Of a DNA stretch of 64,000 nucleotides, positions 56,716-64,000 are shown in pieces. How positions within the stretch are numbered: the stretch's first letter is position 1; each line of letters starts with the position of its first letter. The notes below the pieces were generated by a model. It searched no databases and was not told the DNA's origin. It was given only the letters and a program-made list of their open reading frames with translations. The translations under genes were made by a program, and so were the position numbers. Source of the stretch: Alteromonas mediterranea DE (GTDB taxonomy: Bacteria; Pseudomonadota; Gammaproteobacteria; Enterobacterales; Alteromonadaceae); the NCBI RefSeq assembly GCF_000020585.3, contig NC_011138.3, positions 3,512,140 through 3,576,139 on the forward strand. Direction: 5' to 3'.

Positions 56716-56962
56716 CGATTTCTTTGCTCACTTCAGCAAAAATATCCAGCGCAGACTTATCGGAAGTTTGCCCATCAGACAACTGTTTAAAGCCCTTGCC
56801 AACCTCTTCTCTTAGTATCTCAAGTTGCTGTTGTTTCGAAACATCTTTTTCAAACAACAACCGTAAACCATCTCTGATCACCTCGCTTGCAGATGTGTAA
56901 AGTCCTGATGCAACTTTTTCATTGATGCGTTTTTCAAATTCAGAGCCAAGAGTAACGTTCAT
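56702..56962 (-). CDS. ParD-type ribbon-helix-helix antitoxin
   Basis: DNA-binding antitoxin of 86 residues partnering the ParE-like toxin. The N-terminal ribbon-helix-helix reads MNVTLGSEFEKRINEKVASG then SASEVIRDGLRLL (residues 1-36), and the rest is the toxin-wrapping tail. The ATG at 56962 has a perfect GGAGGTG site; a GTG at 56974 would add 4 residues. It probably represses its own promoter through the direct repeats upstream. Confidence 0.88.
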   Translation of the reverse strand: MNVTLGSEFEKRINEKVASGLYTSASEVIRDGLRLLFEKDVSKQQQLEILREEVGKGFKQLSDGQTSDKSALDIFAEVSKEIDGKV

Positions 56963-56973
56963 AAACACCTCCA

Positions 56974-57004
56974 CATGTTATGCTTATATTATGCGCATGT
57001 TATG
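56974..57004 (-). promoter_or_regulatory. direct-repeat operator of the parDE-like pair
   Basis: CATGTTATG occurs at 56974-56982 and 56996-57004, 22 bp apart (two helical turns), just upstream of the antitoxin start. It fits a ribbon-helix-helix operator. Confidence 0.5.
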
Positions 57005-57168
57005 ATCATTTTGCTAATCTAAAGGTAGACTTTTTACAAAGTAGTACTAATTGCGCAAATTGGCTGGAATCTTGGTTGAGAATCAAAGTAGTTATGCAAA
57101 GAATTTGCAAAGTTTCTTTTTTGTCTGATAGGTAATTGATTTTATAAAACTAAAATAGCCACCGTCTT

Positions 57169-57223
57169 TTCAAAATCCGTTGCTAGCGATAGCGTGGCGG
57201 TTCAAGTCCGCCCACTGGTACCA
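57169..57223 (+). pseudogene. 3' fragment of a second tRNA-Leu(CAA)
   Basis: 55 nt match the 3' part of tRNA-Leu from the anticodon loop (TTCAAAA) to CCA, with differences in the variable arm and in the T and acceptor stems, where paired positions have changed together in the T stem (GGCGG/CCGCC). The 5' acceptor strand and D arm are absent; the preceding sequence is unrelated. A remnant of a diverged paralogue, or an attachment-site half. Confidence 0.75.
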
Positions 57224-57333
57224 AACATTAAACCAACTTTTCAGTTGGTTTTTTTGTATCTGAATTTCAACAAATCGCCACGCAAGCGTGTCGGCCGAGT
57301 GTCGGTCCAATCAAAGTCCGCCCACTGGTACCA
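57204..57333 (+). repeat. tail duplicate of the tRNA-Leu fragment
   Basis: The last 20 nt of the tRNA fragment (57204-57223) recur at 57314-57333, period 110 bp. The second copy follows the same 22-nt linker (57295-57316) that precedes the tail copy of the first tRNA. Confidence 0.8.
57231..57255 (+). terminator. terminator after the tRNA-Leu fragment
   Basis: AACCAAC pairs with GTTGGTT, followed by T residues to 57255. A tRNA-type terminator kept although the tRNA is broken. Confidence 0.8.
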
Positions 57334-57421
57334 TCTCTTCTTTATGAAGTAGATACTGAAACCGGCTCTACACCATAAACGGGGGATCAGTATTTATCCT
57401 GTTCTATTAATTTGGGGTAAA

Positions 57422-57778
57422 TCAGACGAGTAAATTAACTTCAAACAAAAGCTTTTTCAGGTCTTGTCTAGAATCAAAAACTAGAAGAAGAATGACTGTC
57501 TTTGTAGACTCTTCAACTCGGTAAAGCACCACATTATGACTATCGACAAGAAGCTGCCTGTATTCGGTTAACCCTAACTCCAGGAGCCTGTCACTATGAG
57601 GCGCAGAATACGGATTTCCAGAGAGTTGAGACTTAACTTTCGATTTAATAGCTCGCTTGGCCTCGTTTGCAACATTGTGATTAAATTTTCTGATTAAAAA
57701 TGCATCCAGTTTTTTCAAACAAAGTTTAAAAACCGGTGTCACTTTTATGCTGTATTCAATCGTCGTCAAATGCTTCAT
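57422..57778 (-). CDS. RelE/ParE-family toxin, second module
   Basis: 118-residue type II toxin. The fold is marked by FNHNVANEAKRAIKSKVKSQL, the SGNPYSAPHSDRLLELGLTEYR segment (about residues 54-75) and a C-terminal strand pair NVVLYRVEESTKTVILLLVFDSRQ. Its start lies inside the end of the antitoxin gene (23-bp overlap). Some residues typical of mRNA-cutting RelE enzymes cannot be judged without alignment, so the activity stays open. Confidence 0.8.
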   Translation of the reverse strand: MKHLTTIEYSIKVTPVFKLCLKKLDAFLIRKFNHNVANEAKRAIKSKVKSQLSGNPYSAPHSDRLLELGLTEYRQLLVDSHNVVLYRVEESTKTVILLLVFDSRQDLKKLLFEVNLLV

Positions 57779-57983
57779 CCAGATCCAATAGCCCGTTCTG
57801 TCGCGCTCTGCGTTCTGACAAATTTATGAGTTTTAATAATGCTATAGTTTGTTGCTGTTCTTCGTAGTCATTCGCATCCTGAATAACATACTTTGGCTTG
57901 CCATTTTGCGTGACCAAAATGGGGTTATCCAATTCCAGATGATTCGCATGTTCCTTCATGTAAGATACAGTTTGAGTTTTCAT
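57756..57983 (-). CDS. Phd/YefM-type antitoxin
   Basis: 75-residue antitoxin. The N-terminal Phd fold MKTQTVSYMKEHANHL is followed by NPILVTQNGKPKYVIQDANDYEEQQ (about residues 20-44), the family hallmark, and a flexible toxin-binding tail ending in acidic residues. A longer frame to 58097 is open but the ATG at 57983 matches the family start. It should bind the palindrome just upstream. Confidence 0.85.
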   Translation of the reverse strand: MKTQTVSYMKEHANHLELDNPILVTQNGKPKYVIQDANDYEEQQQTIALLKLINLSERRARQNGLLDLDEAFDDD

Positions 57984-57997
57984 GACAATTTCTATTG

Positions 57998-58011
57998 GTC
58001 TAAATATAGAC
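57998..58011. promoter_or_regulatory. palindromic operator of the phd-like pair
   Basis: GTCTAAATATAGAC has 5-bp perfect arms; a related half (ATAGAC) recurs at 58025-58030. Placed 14 bp before the antitoxin start, as expected for autoregulation. Confidence 0.5.
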
Positions 58012-58202
58012 TTATTATAGTCCGATAGACGAAAAATGAAACGGATAGATTTCCGAGTGGACCGCAATATTTTTATGATATGCCTATACCGGAACATTTA
58101 TTTAATACTTCATTTCGCACTGCCTAACAATTGAAGAAACCAAACAAACCAACTAAAGTCGCTCAACATTAACTCTTCAAAACTCCTTAAAGGCTTTAAT
58201 TA

Positions 58203-58559
58203 ATGAATATCGAACGGATGGAAACCAAGCAGCGCATGAGTCGCATTGTGAAGCACAATGGCGTTATCTACTTATGCGGTCAGGTGTGCGCAGATGCCAC
58301 GCAAGATATTACTCACCAAACGCAAACCATGTTAGATAAAGTCGACAGTCTGCTTATACAGGCAGGCAGCGATAGAAAGCATATGCTTTCAGCGACCATT
58401 TACCTTAAAACCATGGATGATTTTGCGAAAATGAATGAGGTGTGGGACAACTGGGTACCAGAGGGTTACGCTCCGGCGCGAGCTTGTGTTACAGCCGATA
58501 TGGCGCGTGAGGCTCTGCTTGTAGAAATCTCTGTTGTTGCTGCTGAGATTGCAGAATAA
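58203..58559 (+). CDS. RidA family protein
   Basis: Trimeric YjgF/YER057c/UK114-type protein of 118 residues that hydrolyses reactive enamine/imine intermediates or a related function. The conserved elements are the N-terminal [12 protein letters not shown] (residues 18-29), the helix [20 protein letters not shown] and the catalytic Arg in PARACVTA, with a following Glu in LVEISVVA. This resembles the YoaB/RutC-like subgroup more than canonical RidA. It lies divergent from the toxin-antitoxin module. Confidence 0.87.
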   Translation: MNIERMETKQRMSRIVKHNGVIYLCGQVCADATQDITHQTQTMLDKVDSLLIQAGSDRKHMLSATIYLKTMDDFAKMNEVWDNWVPEGYAPARACVTADMAREALLVEISVVAAEIAE

Positions 58560-58755
58560 ATATAGAAAGCAAGAACTGATTTTAGGCTATATGGTTATTG
58601 GTATGCCGTCATTCATAGAGCCAACTATGATAAATTTATCCGAATTTTCCTCGCCGTCATATCTCTGAAATAAATATCCTATAGCGTATAAGGTTCTCTG
58701 AAAGTGCTGTCACAAGCACTATCTCAAAATGCACATTGCTCCGATATGAGTTTTC

Positions 58756-59544
58756 ATGAAGAAATTGAAACGCTATCAATACGAACGATATGCCATCCTC
58801 TGTCAACTCGCCTACCCCGATGCCGACGCACAATATCAGAAAATACTAGACCCTTTTCATGAACGTCAACTGGTCGACAAATACGGCAGAATGAGCGTAA
58901 GAATATTGTGGGTAGAAAACAAAAAAGAAGTCATTATTGTTTTTCGAGGTTCGTTAGGTTTTAAAGACTGGTTCGCTAATTTGTTTTTCATACCCTATAG
59001 ATTACGTCAGTTGAACAGAAGCTTTTTTGTTCACTGGGGTTTTGCGAGACTACTTGCTCAGCCGATGTATTCAAGTACAAAGACCTCAGAGGACGCCTTA
59101 CCGCTAAGAGAGTTACTCGTTAAAGTACTAGAGCCACTTCGCGCCCAAGGTAAACGCTTTTCGTTTATCGGCCATTCATCAGGCGGAGCGGTTGCTGTGC
59201 TCATGGCCGATTATTTCCAAAGGCGAGACCCTAAGTCGGTAAAAAGAGTGGTGACTTTCGGCCAACCGGCGGTGGGCACGCGCTCGTGGTACAAACATTA
59301 CACGCTACACCACAGGACCTACCGTATTTGCTGCGACTTAGACGTAATCACCTTTATGCCGCCCTTCCCTTTTTACTTTTGGCACGTAGGTAAAATGCTT
59401 TGGTTGCACGACGACAAAATATATGAAAACACACCCACGCATAGGCGCTTTTTTATATCCCTTCAAAGTTGGTTGTTGCGCCCTATTACCTACCACTACA
59501 TGCGAAAATATATCCGTAACAAGACATTGTTTGACGAGCATTAA
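58756..59544 (+). CDS. class 3 lipase family protein
   Basis: Alpha/beta-hydrolase with the lipase class 3 layout. The nucleophile elbow is GHSSGG (Ser near residue 142), with the early oxyanion segment FRGSLGFKDWFANLFF (about residues 58-73), the FGQPAVGTRSW motif, the catalytic Asp in CDLDVITFMPPF and a candidate His near LWLHDDKIY. No signal peptide, so an intracellular role is likely. 262 residues. Substrate unknown. Confidence 0.85.
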   Translation: MKKLKRYQYERYAILCQLAYPDADAQYQKILDPFHERQLVDKYGRMSVRILWVENKKEVIIVFRGSLGFKDWFANLFFIPYRLRQLNRSFFVHWGFARLLAQPMYSSTKTSEDALPLRELLVKVLEPLRAQGKRFSFIGHSSGGAVAVLMADYFQRRDPKSVKRVVTFGQPAVGTRSWYKHYTLHHRTYRICCDLDVITFMPPFPFYFWHVGKMLWLHDDKIYENTPTHRRFFISLQSWLLRPITYHYMRKYIRNKTLFDEH

Positions 59545-59634
59545 AACGATCATTTTTGGCCATTTACGCGTAATTTAAATGAGTTAATACACGCATTCCC
59601 ATCCAAATAAATTAGTTGGCAGGCGAGAGGAAAG

Positions 59635-60708
59635 ATGGCTTCATTAATCGTAGAACGCGCAAGAGCAGCACTTAAAAACGCATTTGTCGGCGACGCACTC
59701 GCTATGCCGGTGCACTGGTTTTACAACCCTGCAGATATCTACAAAGCGTTTCCGTTAGGAATAGAGCAGTTTGAGGATGCGCCATCCTTTCATCCCTCTT
59801 CAATAATGTCGCTGCATTCCACACAACAAGGTGGCCGCGCAAACAAGGCATCAGCTAGCCAAAAAGAAATAGTGGGCGAGGTCATTCTTAAAGGGAAAAG
59901 GCAGTACTGGGGCAAAGACAATGTGCATTACCATCAGGGTATGAAAGCAGGTGAAAATACGCTTAATGCCCATTGCGCCCGCATTGTTCTGACCTGCGCA
60001 CTTAAAGGTTATGACGCAGATGAGTTTTTAAACCAGTACATTAGCTTTATGCGCGCCGATGTGCCAAAACACCCTGACACATATGCCGAGTCTTATCACA
60101 GAGGTTTTTTCGCGAACCTTGAACAAGGCTGTCCTGCGGACAAATGTGGAGCGGTTACCCACGATACAGCTTCGATAGGGGCTTTTGTATCAGTAACACC
60201 TTTAGCGGTAGTAGAAGCAGCTAAGAATGCTGCGCTTGAAGATATAAAACGTGTGTGTCGTGAGCACCTCTACTTGACTCATCCCGATGAGTCGTTAGCT
60301 TCAGTGTGCGACTGCTATGTAGAGTTGATTTACAAATTGGTTCACCGCGAAGATGAATCATCCAAGGATATTTTAGAAGAGGTGTCGGGTAAGTCAGCAG
60401 GGCTGAACTTAGCTGAGCTTACGGCAAAGAACAAAAGCGATATTGAAGTTGTTGGACGTATGTATTCGCCGGCATGTTATATCTCAAACGCCTGGCCCGC
60501 CGTATTATACTTCGCTTATCGCTATGCTGATAATCCGAGAAAAGCACTGATGGCAAACGCCAACGTGGGTGGTGACAACGTGCATCGCGGTTTTGTTTTA
60601 GGGGCCATACTAGGTTTAATGCACGGGACAGAGATAACCCCATGGTTTAGCGAATTAACTGATACGAAAAAGCTAAACTCGCTAATCGATTCTATAGGCG
60701 TTGAATGA
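59635..60708 (+). CDS. ADP-ribosylglycohydrolase family protein
   Basis: All-helical Mg2+-dependent hydrolase fold of the ARH/DraG type, 357 residues. The N-terminal AALKNAFVGDALAMPVHWF and the C-terminal NANVGGDNVHRGFVLGAILG contain the family metal-site positions, but the usual GDSDT-like segment reads GGDNVHRG, so one Asp ligand is replaced. It may act on ADP-ribose conjugates or another N-glycoside. GAGGAAAG precedes the ATG. Single gene. Confidence 0.82.
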   Translation: MASLIVERARAALKNAFVGDALAMPVHWFYNPADIYKAFPLGIEQFEDAPSFHPSSIMSLHSTQQGGRANKASASQKEIVGEVILKGKRQYWGKDNVHYHQGMKAGENTLNAHCARIVLTCALKGYDADEFLNQYISFMRADVPKHPDTYAESYHRGFFANLEQGCPADKCGAVTHDTASIGAFVSVTPLAVVEAAKNAALEDIKRVCREHLYLTHPDESLASVCDCYVELIYKLVHREDESSKDILEEVSGKSAGLNLAELTAKNKSDIEVVGRMYSPACYISNAWPAVLYFAYRYADNPRKALMANANVGGDNVHRGFVLGAILGLMHGTEITPWFSELTDTKKLNSLIDSIGVE

Positions 60709-60822
60709 CGCAGGCAAGAAGCTTCGTATAATCAAAACGAAGCGAACGCCAAACGTAGCATTACATGAACAACGAATTTTTGATGCTTCGCTTTTGCCCC
60801 TGTTGAGCTTGGTGGTAAAACC

Positions 60823-61911
60823 TTACAGCCTAACTGTTTGACCCGTTTTCGCCGCTTCAGATATGGCGTTAACAATCTTAATATCAGCAAGCCCTTCACT
60901 ACCAGGTACCATTGGCTGTCGCCCAGTTAATATGGCTAGGGCGTCGTTATCCATTTGAAGTGTTTGCTGCATACCGTCAATAGGTGGCAGTGTTTTCCCA
61001 TCAGATGTTGTACCCGTAACACCGTTGTAGCTCTGCATTGGCTTTAGCTGATACCAACCGTCTTCACACTCAGCTTTGAAATAATTAAACCCTTTTACTA
61101 CGCTAGTGCCGCAATCGGCCACCAGTCCGTCACCAAAGTCCATGGTGAATAAGGTCGTTTCATCAACTTCAGCAAACTTGTTTGGGAAGCACTGTGGAGG
61201 ATGGCTGCCGGTAACAGATAAAGGCTCTCGCCCCGTTAAAAAGCGTGCACTGTTTATCGCATAAACGCCCATGTCATAAAGGGCACCGCCTCCCATATGC
61301 TTTTTCATGCGCCAGTTGTCTGCCGCCCTACCTTGCCCGGCATAACCCGCAAAGCTCGATACCGCGGTTATATCCCCATAGGGTTTAGTCTCAAGGTATT
61401 GATGAAAAGTGCGTGTGTTGGGTTCGTGCTGCATGCGATAGCCAATAGACAAGGTCACATTATTTCTATTACAGGCATCAATGATAGCTTGGCACTCCTC
61501 ACTATCCATGGCCATTGGCTTTTCACACCACACGTGCTTTCCTGTATTTGCAGCCTGCACAGCAAAGTCTTTGTGCGTACCTGTGGGCGTTACAACATAG
61601 ATAACGTCAATATCGTCGTTGTTGGCTATTTCTGCCATAGAGCCGTATGTATATACGTTGGCGTCTTTAATGCCGTACTTTCTTTGCCACTTGGGAATTT
61701 TTTCTTCGCTACCTGTGATGATGCCTCGCAGCTCGCAATGTTCGGTGTGCTGTAGCGCAGGCGCTAATAAATTTGTGCTGTAATTGCCTAAGCCAAGCAA
61801 GGCTACGCCTAGTTTCTTCTTAGGTGTCTGAGCTAACAAATAAGGGCTGTGAGCAACGAGTAAACCCGAACCCGCTATTTGAAGAAAGTGACGACGAGTA
61901 ATACGAGGCAT
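60823..61911 (-). CDS. Tat-exported Gfo/Idh/MocA oxidoreductase
   Basis: NAD(P)-dependent sugar-type dehydrogenase exported folded. The twin-arginine signal is TRRHFLQIAGSG (residues 5-16). The Rossmann domain shows GLGNYS (about 40-45) and the catalytic-region motif WCEKPMAMDSEEC; the C-terminal domain has GGGALYDMGVYAIN. It resembles periplasmic glucose-fructose oxidoreductase in layout. 362 residues; GGAGAGGG lies before the ATG at 61911. Substrate not known. Confidence 0.88.
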   Translation of the reverse strand: MPRITRRHFLQIAGSGLLVAHSPYLLAQTPKKKLGVALLGLGNYSTNLLAPALQHTEHCELRGIITGSEEKIPKWQRKYGIKDANVYTYGSMAEIANNDDIDVIYVVTPTGTHKDFAVQAANTGKHVWCEKPMAMDSEECQAIIDACNRNNVTLSIGYRMQHEPNTRTFHQYLETKPYGDITAVSSFAGYAGQGRAADNWRMKKHMGGGALYDMGVYAINSARFLTGREPLSVTGSHPPQCFPNKFAEVDETTLFTMDFGDGLVADCGTSVVKGFNYFKAECEDGWYQLKPMQSYNGVTGTTSDGKTLPPIDGMQQTLQMDNDALAILTGRQPMVPGSEGLADIKIVNAISEAAKTGQTVRL

Positions 61912-62208
61912 TAGCCCTCTCCATAAGACAATAATCCATGTATGCTTTTAATAGTGCTTTACTTGTCTATACAGATCACACAAAGATGACTAAGAAGGAT
62001 AAGAAAGCTCAGGATTGCGACTATGAATATTTAAAAGGTAATTAGTTCTTCGCTATTGCCTTAAAACATTATCTGTTGAAGTTTGTTCTTTCGTTTCATA
62101 ATACTAAGTACTGAACTTTAAATATGAAATTTTCGTAATATTTGTATTCATAATTCATCACGTTTACGAATAATCGCGTATATTTCGCTTCTCACCCAAG
62201 GCTAAGAC

Positions 62209-63371
62209 ATGGATAACGCTGGCTCTACTACTGAAAAACAAAAAAAGAATTTAACTGGTGCGTACCCTAAAATAGCCAAGCAAACTAAGTTGCTGAACAC
62301 CCTAGTAATCTTTGCTTTTATTTACACCATGTATTTGGCGAAATCTTTACTTATCCCATTGTTCTTTTCCGCTTTTATCGCATTACTGTTAAGCCCACTC
62401 GTTGCCATTGCTAGGAAAGTATTTGACCGCGGACTATCTCAGCAGGCGCACTAATTGTTCTATTGATAGCCCCATTCACATTGCTTACTGTAGAACTTGC
62501 TGAGCCGGCAGAGCGTTGGATGCATTCTCTGCCAAAAATAGCCGCCGAAATTAGCGAAGAAATAGAAGAAATTAGCAGTAGTATTGATGCCTATACTACA
62601 CCTCCTGCAGCTGAACCAGTTGAAGAGGAACCCTCTATTTTCAACTGGTTTGGCGACGACGATTCCCCAAAGCTGCCCGTAGCTCAACCTGATACCTCAA
62701 ATTCGGTTACCGACAAGATTAAACAAAGCGGTATTAATATGGGAATAACCTTGTTTAGCAACGCGCCATTCTTATTAGCTCAAGTCATGGCATGTGTTGT
62801 GTTGATTTTTTTCTTATTGGTTTTTGGCCCTAATCTGTTTCACGTTTTCATCAGAGATTTCCCGGTGGTTACCGACAAAAGACGAGCACTGGTATTAGTC
62901 GATCAAATTCAGCGAGAACTTTCTGCATATATAGTCACAATCAGTATCATAAACACCTGTTTAGGGCTGGCTACAGCTGGTGCATTTTACTATTTGAATA
63001 TTGAAGACGCGCTTTTGTGGGGCGCCCTTGTTGCTTTAATGAATTTTGTTCCCTACCTGGGCGGTATCGCAAGTAGCATGGTGTTGCTAGTAGTAGGAGT
63101 TGTTCAGTTTGGACTTACCAGCAGCGCATTTCTTCCAGCCGGTGTCTTTTTGTTTTTAAATATTATTGAGTCTCAGTTGATTACCCCAGCCGTATTGGGG
63201 CGCAGTATGCAGCTCAACCCGCTAATAATAATTATTTGGATAGCTATTACAGGCTGGCTGTGGGGCGTGGTGGGCGTCTTACTCGCAGTGCCAATATTAA
63301 TGTGCGTTAAAATTATTTTGGAAAATCTAGGCGTTTTTGACCACTGGATAAGGCTTCTTGAGTCGAAGTAA
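62209..63371 (+). pseudogene. AI-2E family (PerM) transporter, frameshifted
   Basis: Inner-membrane protein of the PerM/AI-2E exporter family split by a one-base frameshift. The first part (62209-62454, 81 residues) carries the first hydrophobic pair and ends at a TAA; the second (open from about 62442 to 63371, reading AGALIVLLIAPFTLL) carries the acidic linker and the remaining helices including the family blocks VALMNFVPYLGG and PAVLGRSMQLNPL. The frames join near 62440-62450, consistent with one deleted base. Could be a real mutation, a phase-variable site or a sequence error. Terminator follows. Confidence 0.82.
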
Positions 63372-63440
63372 TTTTTCTGTCGTTCGTAGAATAGAGAAAC
63401 CTTAGACCACTAGCTGTTGTTTACGATCCTTATCAACAAT

Positions 63441-63480
63441 AAAGGCCTAATGGACATTTTATACTCCGTTAGGCCTTTTT
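63441..63480 (+). terminator. rho-independent terminator of the AI-2E gene
   Basis: AAAGGCCTAATGGA (63441-63454) pairs with TCCGTTAGGCCTTT (63465-63478, one G-U), followed by T residues to 63480. Confidence 0.88.
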
Positions 63481-63548
63481 ATATTGCCATCAAGTGCTAA
63501 CTAAAACGTTATTACGCTGAGAATGAAACTACTTCCCTGTTTTAAGAG

Positions 63549-64000
63549 TTAGCCTAGGTTACCCCGCTCAGTAAAAATGAAAATACCGAATGATGGAAGC
63601 CTTACTTTCCTGTTATTTATATGAACAGACTGCGTACACAACCCGTCTGACCATGCAAATAAACAATGAGGGTCGACCGGCACCCCTGATAACTGATAAT
63701 CATCTATGTCTTCGCCCCCCAGATGCAGATACACCCACACCGACTCATTGGCGATGTCATTGAAACGGCGATAACCCAAGACTTTGTTTTTACTGTCTCG
63801 ATGAACAACCTCTGTATTTGCGCCAGTTAGCCCGGTGGTAGCTTTATCTTCACCTTTACGTAAGTTAACCAGTTCCGTGATTGCCTCCAAGTATTCATCA
63901 AAACTATTGCGCCGTGACCAATCCAAGTCTTTTGTATCGTTAAACCACCCCGTCTCTTTAAATTCTTGCCCTTGAAACAGCATAGGAATACCGGCGCTTG
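63549..64000 (-). CDS. alpha-amylase-family protein, C-terminal part (runs off window)
   Basis: 3' end of a glycoside hydrolase 13-type gene whose start lies beyond base 64000. The visible part begins in the barrel with AGIPMLFQGQEFKETGWFND, a motif (residues near the frame start) of branching enzymes and related amylases, then WSRRNSFDEYLEAITELVNLR and a C-terminal beta domain (VLGYRRFNDIANESVWVYLHLGG). Catalytic residues lie outside the window. Which member it is (branching enzyme-like or maltogenic) cannot be decided. Confidence 0.8.
   Translation of the reverse strand, partial: SAGIPMLFQGQEFKETGWFNDTKDLDWSRRNSFDEYLEAITELVNLRKGEDKATTGLTGANTEVVHRDSKNKVLGYRRFNDIANESVWVYLHLGGEDIDDYQLSGVPVDPHCLFAWSDGLCTQSVHINNRKVRLPSFGIFIFTERGNLG

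Noticed and set aside
56046..57333. Reading the tRNA-tail repeats as a CRISPR array
   Set aside because: Only two pairs of repeats, units contain tRNA parts and terminators, spacing irregular and no cas genes nearby.
56046..58100. A complete integrated prophage or integrative element at tRNA-Leu
   Set aside because: No integrase, phage or conjugation gene; only toxin-antitoxin genes lie between the tRNA pieces, so at most a remnant.
61297..61755. Plus-strand open frame of 152 residues opposite the Gfo/Idh gene
   Set aside because: Antisense shadow; composition rich in Cys and His without a recognisable fold.
62430..62470. Programmed -1 frameshifting in the AI-2E gene
   Set aside because: No X-XXY-YYZ slippery heptamer, and the family is not known to use recoding; a plain indel is simpler.

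Overview
The window reads as chromosomal DNA of a marine gammaproteobacterium of the order Alteromonadales, most likely Alteromonas or a close relative. This rests on the gene families and their order: minCDE, glnA-ntrB-ntrC with NtrC boxes, pepA-holC-valS divergent from lptF-lptG, typA, erpA, rraB, hemJ and an azurin, with moderate GC and dense coding on both strands. It is an inference from protein recognition; no database search was possible. No prophage, insertion sequence, CRISPR array or rRNA operon was seen.

1-9.6 kb: OprB-type sugar porin, Old Yellow Enzyme reductase, SRPBCC protein, a long PLP enzyme of the Cys/Met family, D-2-hydroxyacid dehydrogenase, glutathione transferase, erpA, a Tsx/OmpK-like channel and a PPK2 polyphosphate kinase. 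9.6-18.2 kb: minCDE, fumC, azurin, a coiled-coil membrane protein, a ClC-type anion transporter followed at once by hemJ, a 62-residue protein and a UPF0149 protein. 18.2-23.6 kb: an atypical Nramp transporter behind an elaborate set of inverted repeats, a PatB/MalY C-S lyase, an orphan receiver protein and typA. 24-29 kb: the nitrogen control cluster glnA - DUF4124 gene - ntrB - ntrC, with a sigma-54 promoter and NtrC boxes visible upstream of glnA and ntrB. 29-35.4 kb: Hpt/HD-GYP protein, plsC, rraB, a GlyGly-CTERM surface protein, a PAS-GGDEF diguanylate cyclase and an SPFH/Arc pair.

35.5-39.6 kb: a Tat-exported solute-binding protein with no permease, directly followed by a hybrid sensor kinase; probably a periplasmic sensing pair. 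39.7-47.6 kb: valS, holC and pepA (minus), lptF and lptG (plus), and an RDD membrane protein. 47.8-55.9 kb: a co-oriented locus of TonB-dependent receptor, ECF sigma factor, membrane anti-sigma factor, DUF4331 protein, Ig-like lipoprotein, repeat protein and HupE/UreJ-type membrane protein. This looks like a self-regulated envelope uptake system whose substrate is not known, and it is the best candidate for an undescribed system here.

56-58.1 kb: an accessory islet. An intact tRNA-Leu(CAA) is followed by an exact 80-bp repeat of its own 3' tail plus terminator, a ParDE-type toxin-antitoxin pair, a 3' fragment of a second, diverged tRNA-Leu with its own tail duplicate, and a second RelE/Phd-type pair. 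The tail duplicates share a 22-nt linker. The layout recalls the E. coli tyrT repeats or the scar of integration at a tRNA. 58.2-64 kb: RidA-family protein, class 3 lipase, ADP-ribosylglycohydrolase-family protein, Tat-exported Gfo/Idh oxidoreductase, a frameshifted AI-2E family (PerM) transporter, and the C-terminal end of an alpha-amylase-family enzyme that runs off the window edge.
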